Assembly (NCBI GenBank): GCA_009691105.1
Contig: SHVU01000012.1
Span: 1-62,040 of the forward strand
Origin: Rhodospirillales bacterium
GTDB lineage: Bacteria > Pseudomonadota > Alphaproteobacteria > Rhodospirillales > SHVU01
Direction of reading: 5' to 3'
Length of the DNA: 62,040 nucleotides
In this document: in pieces, positions 26,393 to 35,375 of the stretch
Layout of the letters: each line of letters starts with the position of its first letter
How positions within the stretch are numbered: position 1 is the first letter of the stretch
The notes under the pieces: generated by a model
The model's input: the letters and a program-made list of their open reading frames with translations, nothing else
What the model was told of the DNA's origin: nothing
Databases searched by the model: none
Translations under genes and position numbers: made by a program

Positions 26393-27958
26393 TCAGCTCG
26401 CAAGCTTAAGTGGCACGGGATCCTGATACAGCGTTGATGGAGCGCCCTCCGGGATACGATGGTGGGCCCGCCATAGAGCCTCGTATTCATCGATACGAGC
26501 ATAGTCGAATTTGAGCATCAATTCGCGAAGGCCCAAAAGTTCGACCGCATTAAAATTGTGAGAAATCACACCAGTAATCTTAGTGGCGTCTCCTAAGTCC
26601 AAAATGAACTTTTCAAGATCGCCTTTATATTGCGCCTCGATCGACTTTCGATAGACATGGAACCATTCGGAGCCAGGATACGGGGTTGCAAAGTGCGGGC
26701 GAACGATGATTCCCAATTCCTTCCAAGCGTCCAGACTCGCGCGAATCGAGTCGAAATCGTCAGAAGGAAATCCAATGATCATATTGGGAATGGGGCGGAC
26801 ACCAGCTTCTAGGGACCAGAAGAAGCTGCGAATGTTTGTTGTCGGCGTCGCGCCTTTCCCGAGACGTTTCATGACCTGAGGTGAAAAGGATTCGTAGCCG
26901 TAGACAAGTGCGGCGCAGCCAGCGGACCTCATCTCTCGAAGAATTTCCAGGGTACACAATGTGGCGTGACTCGTTCCCGACCAATGCACGCCACTCCAAT
27001 GTTCCGTGAGCGCCGTTCCGTCGCGCAAATGGGACGGCTGAAGCCCGTACTCCTTCCACAAGCGGCAAATTTCCTTCAGCCACGTGCGTCCAGAATAGAC
27101 GTCCATGGTCATGAGGTTTTCATCCAGAAAGCCAATAAAGTCGACGCCGAATCGACCGTGAGCGTATTTGACAAGTTTCACGACATACTCTGGACTGTGA
27201 TAGCGGATGTCCCGGCTATACGAGCCAGGCTTGTCAAATTCAACGTCGTCCTCACCGGCATCATTCTTCGCGTAGCGAAGATCTCCCGCAATTCCGAGGT
27301 GGTAGCAAAATCGGCAGATCAGCGAGCAGCCGTAACTCATGTTGATATCCAACCGGCGCTTCGCCAACATGCCTTCCACCGAGAACAGATGCTCGCTGTT
27401 GTGGAAGTATACTTCTTCGAGCGGGAACAGTTCCCACGCGGGATACGGCAGACTGTCGAGATCTCGCAGCAACGTACGCGGTGGTCCCATTACCAGCCCG
27501 CCGTCCATACGCCGCGAAATCGTACCAGGGATCTTCACGAAATCTTTTTGCCCGGAGTCGAACATCTCGAGAATATCGGGGAATGTTTGGAACGCTTCGC
27601 CGACGACACCAATATCGACGGCGGGCAACCAGGTCATCATCTCGCGCGGAAGGGAGGTGAGCACTCCGCCCCCCAGTACAATCGTCGTTTTCGGTCGAAC
27701 AGCACGGATCTGGGTGACGAGTGACTTTATCGACCCATAGGTCGTAGTGATACCTCCGAGCGCAACAACGTCCCAGTCGTCAGCCTCTAAAACTTCACGG
27801 ACGACTTCGGGAGGCTGGCGCCAGGCGTTATGATCGTATATCTGAACCTGATGCCCCTTTTTTATTGTAATCGCAGCAATTAGTGCGATTCCATAAGGCA
27901 CGTGGCGGGGTACGTCTTCTTCTCGGACGATGGGGTTAATAAAGAGGACCTTTGCCAT
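26393..27958 (-). CDS. Cobalamin-binding radical SAM enzyme
   Basis: 521 residues. Residues 1-140 form a B12-binding Rossmann domain (MAKVLFINPIVREEDVPRHV, then GGITTTYGSIKSLVTQI and VLGGGVLTSLP). The radical SAM domain follows with Cys211-x3-Cys215-x2-Cys218 in SYGCSLICRFCYH. Later parts include GFLDENLMT and VYGYESFSPQVMKRLGKG. Class B enzymes of this form methylate unactivated carbon or phosphorus; Fom3 and PhpK act in phosphonate pathways. It lies two genes upstream of the exporter-ppd-pepM set, so methylation of a phosphonate conjugate is plausible, but a lipid or sugar target is equally open. Confidence 0.88.
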   Translation of the reverse strand: MAKVLFINPIVREEDVPRHVPYGIALIAAITIKKGHQVQIYDHNAWRQPPEVVREVLEADDWDVVALGGITTTYGSIKSLVTQIRAVRPKTTIVLGGGVLTSLPREMMTWLPAVDIGVVGEAFQTFPDILEMFDSGQKDFVKIPGTISRRMDGGLVMGPPRTLLRDLDSLPYPAWELFPLEEVYFHNSEHLFSVEGMLAKRRLDINMSYGCSLICRFCYHLGIAGDLRYAKNDAGEDDVEFDKPGSYSRDIRYHSPEYVVKLVKYAHGRFGVDFIGFLDENLMTMDVYSGRTWLKEICRLWKEYGLQPSHLRDGTALTEHWSGVHWSGTSHATLCTLEILREMRSAGCAALVYGYESFSPQVMKRLGKGATPTTNIRSFFWSLEAGVRPIPNMIIGFPSDDFDSIRASLDAWKELGIIVRPHFATPYPGSEWFHVYRKSIEAQYKGDLEKFILDLGDATKITGVISHNFNAVELLGLRELMLKFDYARIDEYEALWRAHHRIPEGAPSTLYQDPVPLKLAS

Positions 27959-27967
27959 TGGCGTATC

Positions 27968-29023
27968 CTATCGAGCTACAGTAGCTTCGCGTACGGATGT
28001 ATGCCGCGCAAGAAACTCGCGGAGGGGTTCAAAGCAAATATTATTGCCAAACAAAATTCCGCCCTCTGTGCAATTGGACGTTTGGCATTCGGAATCGGCG
28101 ATCATCGCGAGAAGACATTCACGGTACCACATGTACGCCGGGTCGGTAAAAAACCACTCACCGACATGAGGATTGAAAATTCGAATAAAGATCGAATCGA
28201 GATTGTCCTCGCCTACAAGGTCCACCGCCTCGCGCCAGTACTGCGTGTTTCGATATGGCGTGCCGTCGTAATAGGAGAAATCTACCCCAGTCAACGCGAC
28301 GTCAACCTTTCCCAGGACCTCACTTGCCATCATCCACGCCGCGGCCCCGACGTTCCCACCTGCATTGACGCTGGGAAGCCCATTCTCGGCCTCGAGCTGG
28401 GCCGTGACGCTCCCTGTCTCGTCGGGATCGTCAAGCATCGGATTCCACCAGTAAATATCCATTCCTGCGTCGTGAACGCGTCGTGCAACGGCCTCTGAGG
28501 CCGATGTCGCGAGCGCAATTTTGAGACGAGGCCCGTAGCGATCAATGAGTGCGAGGATTTCGCGGTTCGCCTTCATTTCGTCTGCAAATGCTGCATCCTG
28601 ATCCTGCCGCGAGAAATAGTCGTCGAGGCGAAGCGAGTCTTCGGAAAGGTTTGGATCGCCGAACCAACGAACGATCCGATCCGCGTGCGGATCAACGCTT
28701 ACCGTCAAATCGGGGACGAGTCCGGCACGCAGGCAATACAATAGCGCCGATTCTGTTGTCACGACGGCTCCTGCATAGCCGGCATCCAACAGCGCGCGGG
28801 CCGGATCACGGCGCCGCATCGAAGGCCCTGCGGCAATAATTACGGCGCTCTTTCCTTGTCCGATCAAGGCGCCGCGCAACGCCACGATCGATTTTCCGGT
28901 TTGTAGAAATCCTAAATTGCGGCGCGCGTTCGTGAGAGCTTGGCCTGATGTTCTTTCTCGAGTCAGCTCGCTCATTCGTGTGACGAGCTTAATACCAAGA
29001 CCGCCGTTGGATTCATCGGTCAT
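27968..29023 (-). CDS. DUF115 / Maf (6-hydroxymethylpterin diphosphokinase MptE-like) protein
   Basis: 351 residues. Features of the DUF115 (MAF_flag10) fold are SAVIIAAGPSMRRRDP (near 59-74), LTVSVDPHADRIVRWF and VDVALTGVDFSYYDGTPYR. Motility-associated Maf proteins with this domain transfer pseudaminic or legionaminic acid to flagellin. This window also encodes a full legionaminate-type pathway, so a nonulosonate transferase role is attractive. No flagellar gene is in sight, so the acceptor may be the polysaccharide or another surface molecule. It follows the 55-residue small gene by 19 bases and precedes the radical SAM gene by nine. Confidence 0.78.
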   Translation of the reverse strand: MTDESNGGLGIKLVTRMSELTRERTSGQALTNARRNLGFLQTGKSIVALRGALIGQGKSAVIIAAGPSMRRRDPARALLDAGYAGAVVTTESALLYCLRAGLVPDLTVSVDPHADRIVRWFGDPNLSEDSLRLDDYFSRQDQDAAFADEMKANREILALIDRYGPRLKIALATSASEAVARRVHDAGMDIYWWNPMLDDPDETGSVTAQLEAENGLPSVNAGGNVGAAAWMMASEVLGKVDVALTGVDFSYYDGTPYRNTQYWREAVDLVGEDNLDSIFIRIFNPHVGEWFFTDPAYMWYRECLLAMIADSECQTSNCTEGGILFGNNICFEPLREFLARHTSVREATVAR

Positions 29024-29042
29024 CGGGATTCGGACGCGGCGA

Positions 29043-29210
29043 TTAGTCCTTCTTCTTATCCCAGTTCACCTTTCTCTTAGCAACGAACGCGATCGAACCG
29101 CCGAGTCGTTTCATGGCCTGACGTTCGAAGCGCGATTCCAAATCGTCCGCTTTAGTTTCAGCCTTCACGTCCTTCTTTGCCTTGTAGTTTCCTTTGAGAA
29201 CGCCACTCAT
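29043..29210 (-). CDS. Small basic protein, 55 residues, unknown
   Basis: An ATG at 29210 with GGAG nine bases upstream opens a 55-codon frame ending in TAA. The product starts MSGVLKGNYKAKKDVKAETK and ends KRKVNWDKKKD; it is rich in Lys with many charged residues, no Cys and no hydrophobic segment. It is in operon position between the MBOAT gene (76 bases away) and the DUF115 gene (19 bases away). The good ribosome site and spacing argue that it is expressed. I do not recognise the family; an accessory to the DUF115 transferase is a guess from position. Confidence 0.6.
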   Translation of the reverse strand: MSGVLKGNYKAKKDVKAETKADDLESRFERQAMKRLGGSIAFVAKRKVNWDKKKD

Positions 29211-29286
29211 GGCTATATCTCCATTAGGGGTTGCCGTCGCGATGTCGTCTGTGGTCGAGAATCCTGGATGGTCGAAAGCCGGGAGA

Positions 29287-30792
29287 CTAGAAGATCATGT
29301 AGATGAACTCCGTTGAGACCGCGCCTCGCGCCATAGCTATAAAAATTGCGAGAACAGCGGAGCCACTTACAAATGGGATAAGAACGTATGCCTTCTCCCG
29401 CTCGAATGCGTCGATCCAGTTGTGCCACCGCGCCATAGCGCGGGCTCTTAGATCAGACCCTTCCGAAAAATCGAGTGCAGGTGCATGGCGCGCCAGAATT
29501 TCTTGCGTGTTTGGTCCAAACCACGCGATGGCGAGAAGCGGAAGAATCCACATCGTTGCGGTGCCATCAAGCTGGGACGCTCCAAAACCATTGAGGCCTA
29601 GCAATCCGCGAAGGAAAGCCGTTGCCGATGCACCGTCCTCGGCTCGAAAGACGACCCAGGTAATAACGACTGCCAGAAACGTTATGGCGCGTGCGATGGC
29701 TTGGCCCCAGCGTGTCGGATGATCGACATCATGGCCCAATCGTCGCCGCAAGTCGCGAAAGCCGTGGTTGATGACGAGGAAAGCGCCATGCAGTGCACCC
29801 CATGCAACAAAGGTCCAGCCCGCGCCGTGCCATAGACCACCTAACAGCATCACGATCATGACATTGGCATAACGACGAAACTGGCCCTTCCGATTTCCGC
29901 CGAGAGGAACATAGAGATAGTCGCGTAGAAATGACGACAACGTCATGTGCCAACGCCGCCAAAAATCGATAATGCTCGTCGCTTTGTATGGCGAATTGAA
30001 GTTGACCGGTAGGCGGATTCCGAACATGCGCGCAAGCCCGATTGCCATGTCCGAATAGCCCGAAAAATCGAAGTAGAGCTGAAGCGTATAGGCTAGCGCT
30101 CCTGACCAAGCATCCAGTAAGCCCGGGGGATGGGCGCTGGCTCCATCGAATATGGGGTTGGCGAGTATTGCCATGCTGTCGGCAAGAAACACCTTTTTGT
30201 CGAAGCCGATAACGAAAATTAGCGCGCCGAGAAAGAGATTTGATGTCCGGAAGCGACCAAAACTGTCGCTTACGCATTGCGGAATCGTATCGGCGTGGCG
30301 AAGAATGGGCCCGGCCACGAGTTGTGGAAAAAATGTAATGAATAGACAGTAGTAAAGAAAGCCGTGACGCATCGTCTGGCCGCGATAGGTGTCGACTAGA
30401 TAGGCGATCTTTTGGAACGTGAAGAACGAGATGGCAAGCGGTAGCGCCACATTGAAGGTCATCGCGGAAAAGCCCGTAAGATCCGTCCAAGCTGCCAGCG
30501 CGAAATTTGCGTATTTGTAGTAAGCGAGAAGCCCCAGATTGAAGGCGATGCCTAGAGCCAGCGTTGTTGACGAGGGTGCCGCTGCCAGCCGTCGCGCTAG
30601 GCCAAAATTGACAAAGAGAGAGATGGCGAGAACTCCGAGGAGCCACCAGTTCCACCATCCGTAAAAGACGAGAGACGCCGCGATCACCCAAACTATCGCC
30701 GTGCGCGTCATGCCCCAGCCCGCGAAAGCATAGAAACCGATAAGCGCGATCGGCAGCAGGAGGAACAGAAAGACGGGTTGTGTAAAGACCAC
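29287..30792 (-). CDS. MBOAT family membrane O-acyltransferase (AlgI-like)
   Basis: 501 residues with ten or more hydrophobic segments. It carries FDFSGYSDMAIGLARMFGI, then NSPYKATSIIDFWRRWHMTL and LGGLWHGAGWTFVAWGALHG. The second His of the W-H-x-x-x-x-x-x-x-x-G-x-x-H-G pattern is the usual catalytic one. AlgI-type proteins pass acetyl groups across the inner membrane to a periplasmic SGNH partner. The partner is evidently the gene just upstream, whose TAG overlaps the GTG start here (TAGTG at 30792). The pair should O-acetylate the polymer or nonulosonate residues. Confidence 0.92.
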   Translation of the reverse strand: MVFTQPVFLFLLLPIALIGFYAFAGWGMTRTAIVWVIAASLVFYGWWNWWLLGVLAISLFVNFGLARRLAAAPSSTTLALGIAFNLGLLAYYKYANFALAAWTDLTGFSAMTFNVALPLAISFFTFQKIAYLVDTYRGQTMRHGFLYYCLFITFFPQLVAGPILRHADTIPQCVSDSFGRFRTSNLFLGALIFVIGFDKKVFLADSMAILANPIFDGASAHPPGLLDAWSGALAYTLQLYFDFSGYSDMAIGLARMFGIRLPVNFNSPYKATSIIDFWRRWHMTLSSFLRDYLYVPLGGNRKGQFRRYANVMIVMLLGGLWHGAGWTFVAWGALHGAFLVINHGFRDLRRRLGHDVDHPTRWGQAIARAITFLAVVITWVVFRAEDGASATAFLRGLLGLNGFGASQLDGTATMWILPLLAIAWFGPNTQEILARHAPALDFSEGSDLRARAMARWHNWIDAFEREKAYVLIPFVSGSAVLAIFIAMARGAVSTEFIYMIF

Positions 30793-32195
30793 TAGGACCC
30801 ACTGGCATCGATCAAATCATGCGGCCGTGTATCAGCCCGCCGACGTGCGTTCAGGCCCAGTTTTGTGACGAGCTCATCACGAATGACGGTCCAACCTTCA
30901 GCGTTGAAGTGGAAATCGAGCGGGCCGGCCACGATCGGGCGATCAACAACCGCTCGCGCTAATGGGGCTGCCATCGATAGAATCGTCACGCCACGTGGCC
31001 GGTAACGGGCCTCCATGAGACCAACGATGGTGCGATACCGGACATCGAGGCTTCGCTTGAAATCGTCCATTCCCGAGATCGAATCTCGGTAAAGAAGTCC
31101 GGAGTTGGGCATCAGAATGATCGCGACCTTTGCGTTTGCCCCTTCAGCGAGCTTTACCACGTCGTCGATCGCTAGCGAAAAATCGCGCCAGCCCTCGCTG
31201 AATTCATCCAGCAGGGGTAGGTCGAGTATCTGCGGAGTCACGGAGATCGTAGTGTAGCGGAGCACGACATCGGCCTTGTCGCCCGCCAACTGATCGAGGC
31301 CCCGGACAATGTCGCTAAGCTGGGTACGTAAATAAGCAGGAAGGCGGGCCGCAATGGCCATCGTCCAAAACGGCTGGTGATCAGGCCATTCGGGGCCAAT
31401 GGCCGTGGCCTCGCCAAGATAGTCACGCCAGTCGCCACCACCCCGGTCGACGTGGGCGTATTTCGTGGCGTCCGCGAAGTCTGTTCCGCCAAATGACGCA
31501 AAGATAAGAATTTGACCGTGTGGCAAGCCGCGATCGATGACGTAACGGCGATAAGCATCGCGATAGTGGAACGGGCTGTATCCCCCCATTCCCAAGTTGT
31601 AAGCGGAGATTCCTTGGTCGCGGAGAAGATCGCCTAAATCTTTGCGGGCATGGCGCGCAAACGTCACGGAATCACCGAACAAAACAACATCAACCCAATC
31701 TTTTGGCACGGACGGATTACGAAAACCGTCCTGATCGATTGCCACCCAAGGGTAAGCGCTGAGTTGGGCGGCGTTCGGGCGAAACGAATATAAAAGGCCG
31801 TTTCCTTGGAAACTGGCCTCGGTCATTAGCCCAAGATCGTCGGCAATCCGTCGATGTTCACCGCTAGGCAATAGCGCCAACAATTTTGGAGGAACCAGCG
31901 ACGGAAACAGTCGAAATGAAAGCTCGATCAGGAGGATGTTGCACAGCACCCCATATGCGATGAAGTGATGCAGGCGCTGCAGGCGATCGTTGCCTACGGT
32001 CATTGCAAAATAGACTAGTAACCCAAGCAGGCCAGCTAAGACGACAGCCTTAAGGTAGGAATACGGGCCAACCGTAGGGACGCTCGAAGGCTCAAAATTG
32101 CAAGCCATCAGTGCGATGACGATGAGTGCCGCTCCGATCGTCGCGTGTCGAGATGTGATGAAGTGCCTGACTCGAAAATCGACGCGTAGCATCAT
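30792..32195 (-). CDS. SGNH-fold acyltransferase/hydrolase (AlgX/AlgJ-like partner of MBOAT)
   Basis: 467 residues. Two or three N-terminal hydrophobic segments (about 18-120) anchor a periplasmic SGNH domain. That domain has VVLFGDSVTFARHARKD (nucleophile Ser in GDS, near 170), NLGMGGYSPFHYRDAY (Gly block), FASFGGTDF (Asn block variant) and LDFHFNAEGWTVIRDEL (Asp/His block). It is coupled to the MBOAT gene by a TAGTG overlap and to the CMP-nonulosonate synthetase gene by ATGA. The natural reading is a two-part O-acetylation machine, with the MBOAT supplying the acyl group. Confidence 0.82.
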   Translation of the reverse strand: MMLRVDFRVRHFITSRHATIGAALIVIALMACNFEPSSVPTVGPYSYLKAVVLAGLLGLLVYFAMTVGNDRLQRLHHFIAYGVLCNILLIELSFRLFPSLVPPKLLALLPSGEHRRIADDLGLMTEASFQGNGLLYSFRPNAAQLSAYPWVAIDQDGFRNPSVPKDWVDVVLFGDSVTFARHARKDLGDLLRDQGISAYNLGMGGYSPFHYRDAYRRYVIDRGLPHGQILIFASFGGTDFADATKYAHVDRGGGDWRDYLGEATAIGPEWPDHQPFWTMAIAARLPAYLRTQLSDIVRGLDQLAGDKADVVLRYTTISVTPQILDLPLLDEFSEGWRDFSLAIDDVVKLAEGANAKVAIILMPNSGLLYRDSISGMDDFKRSLDVRYRTIVGLMEARYRPRGVTILSMAAPLARAVVDRPIVAGPLDFHFNAEGWTVIRDELVTKLGLNARRRADTRPHDLIDASGS

Positions 32196-32914
32196 TCGTC
32201 GGGATGCTCTGCTAAGTACCCTGCAATGGCCTCGGCGACGACCATATCTACTGGATCGTCCACGTCCACTGAGCGTAATCGGCTCATTTCCCAGCCGCCG
32301 GGTTTAGGGCCGATCACTAGCCCATCGCGGAAGAGCGTCTGACGCCGGGTCGCGTATGCACCGCCGTTCGGATGAAACAGGGGTTCGAGAGATTGGCTTA
32401 CACCGCGGTCGCCCTTAATTATTTCTCTGACATAGGATTGCAGGCGTGTCGCGCCCGCACGACGAAAACTCCACTCGGGGCGATGCTGGATAGACGTCAT
32501 TGTAAAGGACGAGTCGATATGAGGATCGTTAGCGAGCATGGCGACGCAACCATCGATATCACGGCTCCGTAAGAACGGGGTTGTCGGTTGTATGGTGACG
32601 GCGATATCGACAACGTGTCCTGTTTGTTGTTCGTGAAACTCCACGCCATGCCGAGTCACTAGTTCGGAGGCCACGTCCTCGGAGAGCGCCGCCGGACGTC
32701 GAAACGGAACTTCGGCGCCGGCTTGTAATGCGACCTCGGCGATCCCGTCGTGATCGGTCGAGACGATAATTCGGTCTAAGCTCTTGGCTGTGAGGGCGGC
32801 TTCGATGCACCACGCGATCAAGGGGCGTCCACCAACGGCCTTAATATTCTTTAGAGGAACACGCTTGGATCCGCCGCGCGCATGAATGACGGCGATGACA
32901 TGAGGCTTGCTCAC
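32192..32914 (-). CDS. legF: CMP-nonulosonate (legionaminate/sialate) cytidylyltransferase
   Basis: 240 residues. The N-terminal signature VIAVIHARGGSKRVPLKNIK is the acylneuraminate cytidylyltransferase loop, followed by IIVSTDHDGIAEVA and VTIQPTTPFLRSRDIDGC. The enzyme activates a nine-carbon acid with CTP to give the CMP donor for a transferase. With the legB/C/G/I set upstream in the same operon the substrate is most likely a legionaminic-acid-type sugar, though NeuA/PseF family members look alike. Start and stop overlap neighbours by ATGA. Confidence 0.9.
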   Translation of the reverse strand: MSKPHVIAVIHARGGSKRVPLKNIKAVGGRPLIAWCIEAALTAKSLDRIIVSTDHDGIAEVALQAGAEVPFRRPAALSEDVASELVTRHGVEFHEQQTGHVVDIAVTIQPTTPFLRSRDIDGCVAMLANDPHIDSSFTMTSIQHRPEWSFRRAGATRLQSYVREIIKGDRGVSQSLEPLFHPNGGAYATRRQTLFRDGLVIGPKPGGWEMSRLRSVDVDDPVDMVVAEAIAGYLAEHPDE

Positions 32915-34326
32915 CGGCTCCGACCCTCAATCCGTCCTTGAGCCCTCTTTCCTAAGCCACTGTTGCGAATTTTTTCGGCGGCCGCGTTCAAGGCGGATGC
33001 TCCAGCTAAAACTTTCTCAACAGCACGTACAATGTCGCTCATGTCATCGAGAGTCGATGGGTGTGCGATGTGATACATCCAAAGGAACTTCTGATAGATC
33101 AGCGACTCGCCGACGGGACATTGACCTTTGACATACCGGACTTCGCTGGGATCGGCGCCGTCCGTCCAGGGAGACCCTTTTGTTCCATAGGCGATGCGAC
33201 GAAGGAACATAGGGTTCTCGTACATGAGTCGCGTGTATCCAGTTCCCATGGGAATACCTTCGGCCCGGATCGCGGCAATAAAAAGATCGCGCGGAAGACC
33301 GGTGGCGCGTTCATCGTAGAGAAACGCGGCGACGTGACAAATAAAGTCGACATCTTGAGGAACGTAAGGCGGCGTGAATCCAGGAAGTCGACCAAGATGC
33401 TCAGCAAGAAACATGTAGTTGCGATTCCGCCAAGCGTTTGCTGCATCAAGCTTGCCGAGCTGGGCCCGACCAAGCGCCGCGGCCAGTTCGATCATGCGAA
33501 AGTTGAAGCCGACGATGTTCGCCAGATCAATGTCGCTATGATGCTCGTCCATCACGGTCTCACCGTGATTCATGATGAGGCGGGCCCGTGCGGCGAGATC
33601 GGGGTCGTTGGTCGTAATCATCCCGCCTTCACCCGTCGTGATATTCTTTGATTGCTGAAAGCTAAAAACGCCAGCATCACCGATTGTCCCGACTGGACGA
33701 CCCCGCCAGTGCGTTCCGGGAGCCTGAGCGCAATCCTCAATGATTTTCAAATGATGTCGCTTTGCGAGGACCTGCAGCGCTTCCATATCGCAAGCATTGC
33801 CCAAAAGGTGCACGGGCAGGATGGCACGTGTACGGGGCGTAATTGCGCGGCCGGCTGCCTCAGGATCGATGCAGAACGTTTTTGGATCGACGTCAACAAA
33901 TACGGGGATCGAGTTGAAAAGGAGGATCGCTGATGCTGTTGCCGAAAAAGACAACGCGGGAACGAGGACTTCGTCTCCAGGGCCGACGCCAGCCGCCGCG
34001 AGTGCCACGGAGAGCCCGCTGGTCGCGCTATTAATGGGGATGGCATACCGGCAGCCAAATTTTTCTGCAAATTCAGCGGCGAATAGGCGAATATTGGGGC
34101 CTCCCAGAAAATGCCAATTGGCCTGGATTACGGCGGCATCCCGGCTCGACAGACGCAAGATGGTATTGATGTCTGGGCTGGATGCACCGATATAACGTGA
34201 AAAATCGTGGTTACGGATTGCGTCCAGGACCAGACGCTCTTCTGTTTCATCGACTATCGGTCCAACTACGAATGGTGTTGTTCGCGCCGGAGCTCCTCCA
34301 AGTATTGCCGGAAGACTCTTAGTCAT
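32911..34326 (-). CDS. DegT/DnrJ/EryC1 family PLP aminotransferase (long form)
   Basis: 471 residues, longer than the usual 360-400. The PLP sites are visible: NSATSGLSVALAAAGVGPGD, the Asp in IIEDCAQAPGTHWRG and the Schiff-base Lys in GVFSFQQSKNITTGEGG. It aminates a keto sugar. It overlaps the Gfo/Idh oxidoreductase gene by ATGA. Such oxidase-aminotransferase pairs (WbpB/WbpE, GnnA/GnnB, NtdC/NtdA) oxidise C3 and then aminate it. A C3-amino sugar or a modified nonulosonate is therefore inferred. The product is separate from legC at 39,356, which has its own context. Confidence 0.88.
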   Translation of the reverse strand: MTKSLPAILGGAPARTTPFVVGPIVDETEERLVLDAIRNHDFSRYIGASSPDINTILRLSSRDAAVIQANWHFLGGPNIRLFAAEFAEKFGCRYAIPINSATSGLSVALAAAGVGPGDEVLVPALSFSATASAILLFNSIPVFVDVDPKTFCIDPEAAGRAITPRTRAILPVHLLGNACDMEALQVLAKRHHLKIIEDCAQAPGTHWRGRPVGTIGDAGVFSFQQSKNITTGEGGMITTNDPDLAARARLIMNHGETVMDEHHSDIDLANIVGFNFRMIELAAALGRAQLGKLDAANAWRNRNYMFLAEHLGRLPGFTPPYVPQDVDFICHVAAFLYDERATGLPRDLFIAAIRAEGIPMGTGYTRLMYENPMFLRRIAYGTKGSPWTDGADPSEVRYVKGQCPVGESLIYQKFLWMYHIAHPSTLDDMSDIVRAVEKVLAGASALNAAAEKIRNSGLGKRAQGRIEGRSR

Positions 34327-35318
34327 CGCGGGACCTCAACTTGCCCAACAATTGTTTCCAATATGTTTTCGCTAACCGCTGCCTCATCGCCAGTGCAAGA
34401 CGGCTGTTTTCCTAAATCCGCAGCGTCCGCTGCTTCATCGACCAACGTGACGAATGTTGACTCGATATTCGATCCTTGGCGAAAAATGTGGTCTTCAGCT
34501 AGCGTCCGGTATCCTAGATAAGTGGGAGAGTTAATAAATTTAGCGTGAAGAGCCGTGACAACAGTACCAACATCTCGCAGCCGGATACGGCCCTCTGTTC
34601 CAATGACTTCAGTCTCGAAGACGAGCATGGATCGTCGCCCGGCGGTCAACACGCGACCAGCCACTCCCGATGGAAAGCGACATATCAAGTCACCCGCAGG
34701 CTCTCCATCCTCGTATAAAGCAGGGAGTCCAAGAACGCGCCAATCGTCTGGTGCTTCCTGGGCGAAAAATAGAAGAAGGTCGATGGCGTGGCTTCCGGTA
34801 GTCCATAATCGAGGGGGTGCGGTTACCGTAATGGAAGTCACCGTACCGATGAGCCCGGCGATAATTGCCTCGCGAACTTCGCGGTAAACCCGTTCATACC
34901 GTCGGTTGTAATTGACAAGAAGTGGGACACCGAGGCGAGCACAGACATCTATGAGCCTTTGCCTGGCAACGCCGTCAATTTCGAGTGGCTTTTCGGCAAT
35001 AAGAACCTTCGGCAAATGAACGGAAAATAAGTATTCGACTAAATCTGCCCGCCCTTTCGGCGGGGTGCATATACTTAGTACGTCAGGCCGAATGTCATGC
35101 ATCATCTTTGCAGCGCTTTCGAAAACGCGGGCATCGGGACAACGCATCGCAAACCGTTCACGATTGTCAATAGTGAGATCAGCTCCGCCCATTAGGCGGT
35201 AGCGACAAGAGGTCAGATAGGCTCCTGCATGGGACCAAATGCCGCGTCCAGGCTCCTCATCAAATCGTGAGCCTACTCGGCCAAGACCAACGATTGCGGC
35301 GGTCAAGAGCGGCGCCAT
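34323..35318 (-). CDS. Gfo/Idh/MocA family sugar oxidoreductase
   Basis: 331 residues from the ATG at 35318; a TTG start 13 codons further upstream is possible. The Rossmann N-terminus has AAIVGLGRVGSRFDEEPG, followed by DVLSICTPPKGRADL. The family EKP motif is in LIAEKPLEIDG, and NYNRRYERVYREV lines the active site. These NAD(P)-dependent enzymes oxidise sugar hydroxyls, often at C3 of a nucleotide sugar. Coupling by ATGA to the DegT aminotransferase suggests oxidation then amination. It stands inside the nonulosonate gene block, 57 bases after the ptmE-like gene. Confidence 0.85.
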   Translation of the reverse strand: MAPLLTAAIVGLGRVGSRFDEEPGRGIWSHAGAYLTSCRYRLMGGADLTIDNRERFAMRCPDARVFESAAKMMHDIRPDVLSICTPPKGRADLVEYLFSVHLPKVLIAEKPLEIDGVARQRLIDVCARLGVPLLVNYNRRYERVYREVREAIIAGLIGTVTSITVTAPPRLWTTGSHAIDLLLFFAQEAPDDWRVLGLPALYEDGEPAGDLICRFPSGVAGRVLTAGRRSMLVFETEVIGTEGRIRLRDVGTVVTALHAKFINSPTYLGYRTLAEDHIFRQGSNIESTFVTLVDEAADAADLGKQPSCTGDEAAVSENILETIVGQVEVPR

Positions 35319-35375
35319 TTTATATGCAATCGGAATACGGTAGGCGCTGCACGCCAAAGCTAATGGGCAGAGGCG

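Noticed and set aside
32911-34326. DegT aminotransferase considered as the missing 2-AEP transaminase
   Set aside because: Its PLP motifs (FSFQQSKNITTGEGG) are those of sugar aminotransferases and it is coupled to a Gfo/Idh gene; AEP transaminases belong to a different PLP class.
35195-35204. GGCGGTAGCG, an ops-like word on the plus strand
   Set aside because: It lies inside the Gfo/Idh gene and points against the direction of transcription; the short word is expected by chance at this rate.
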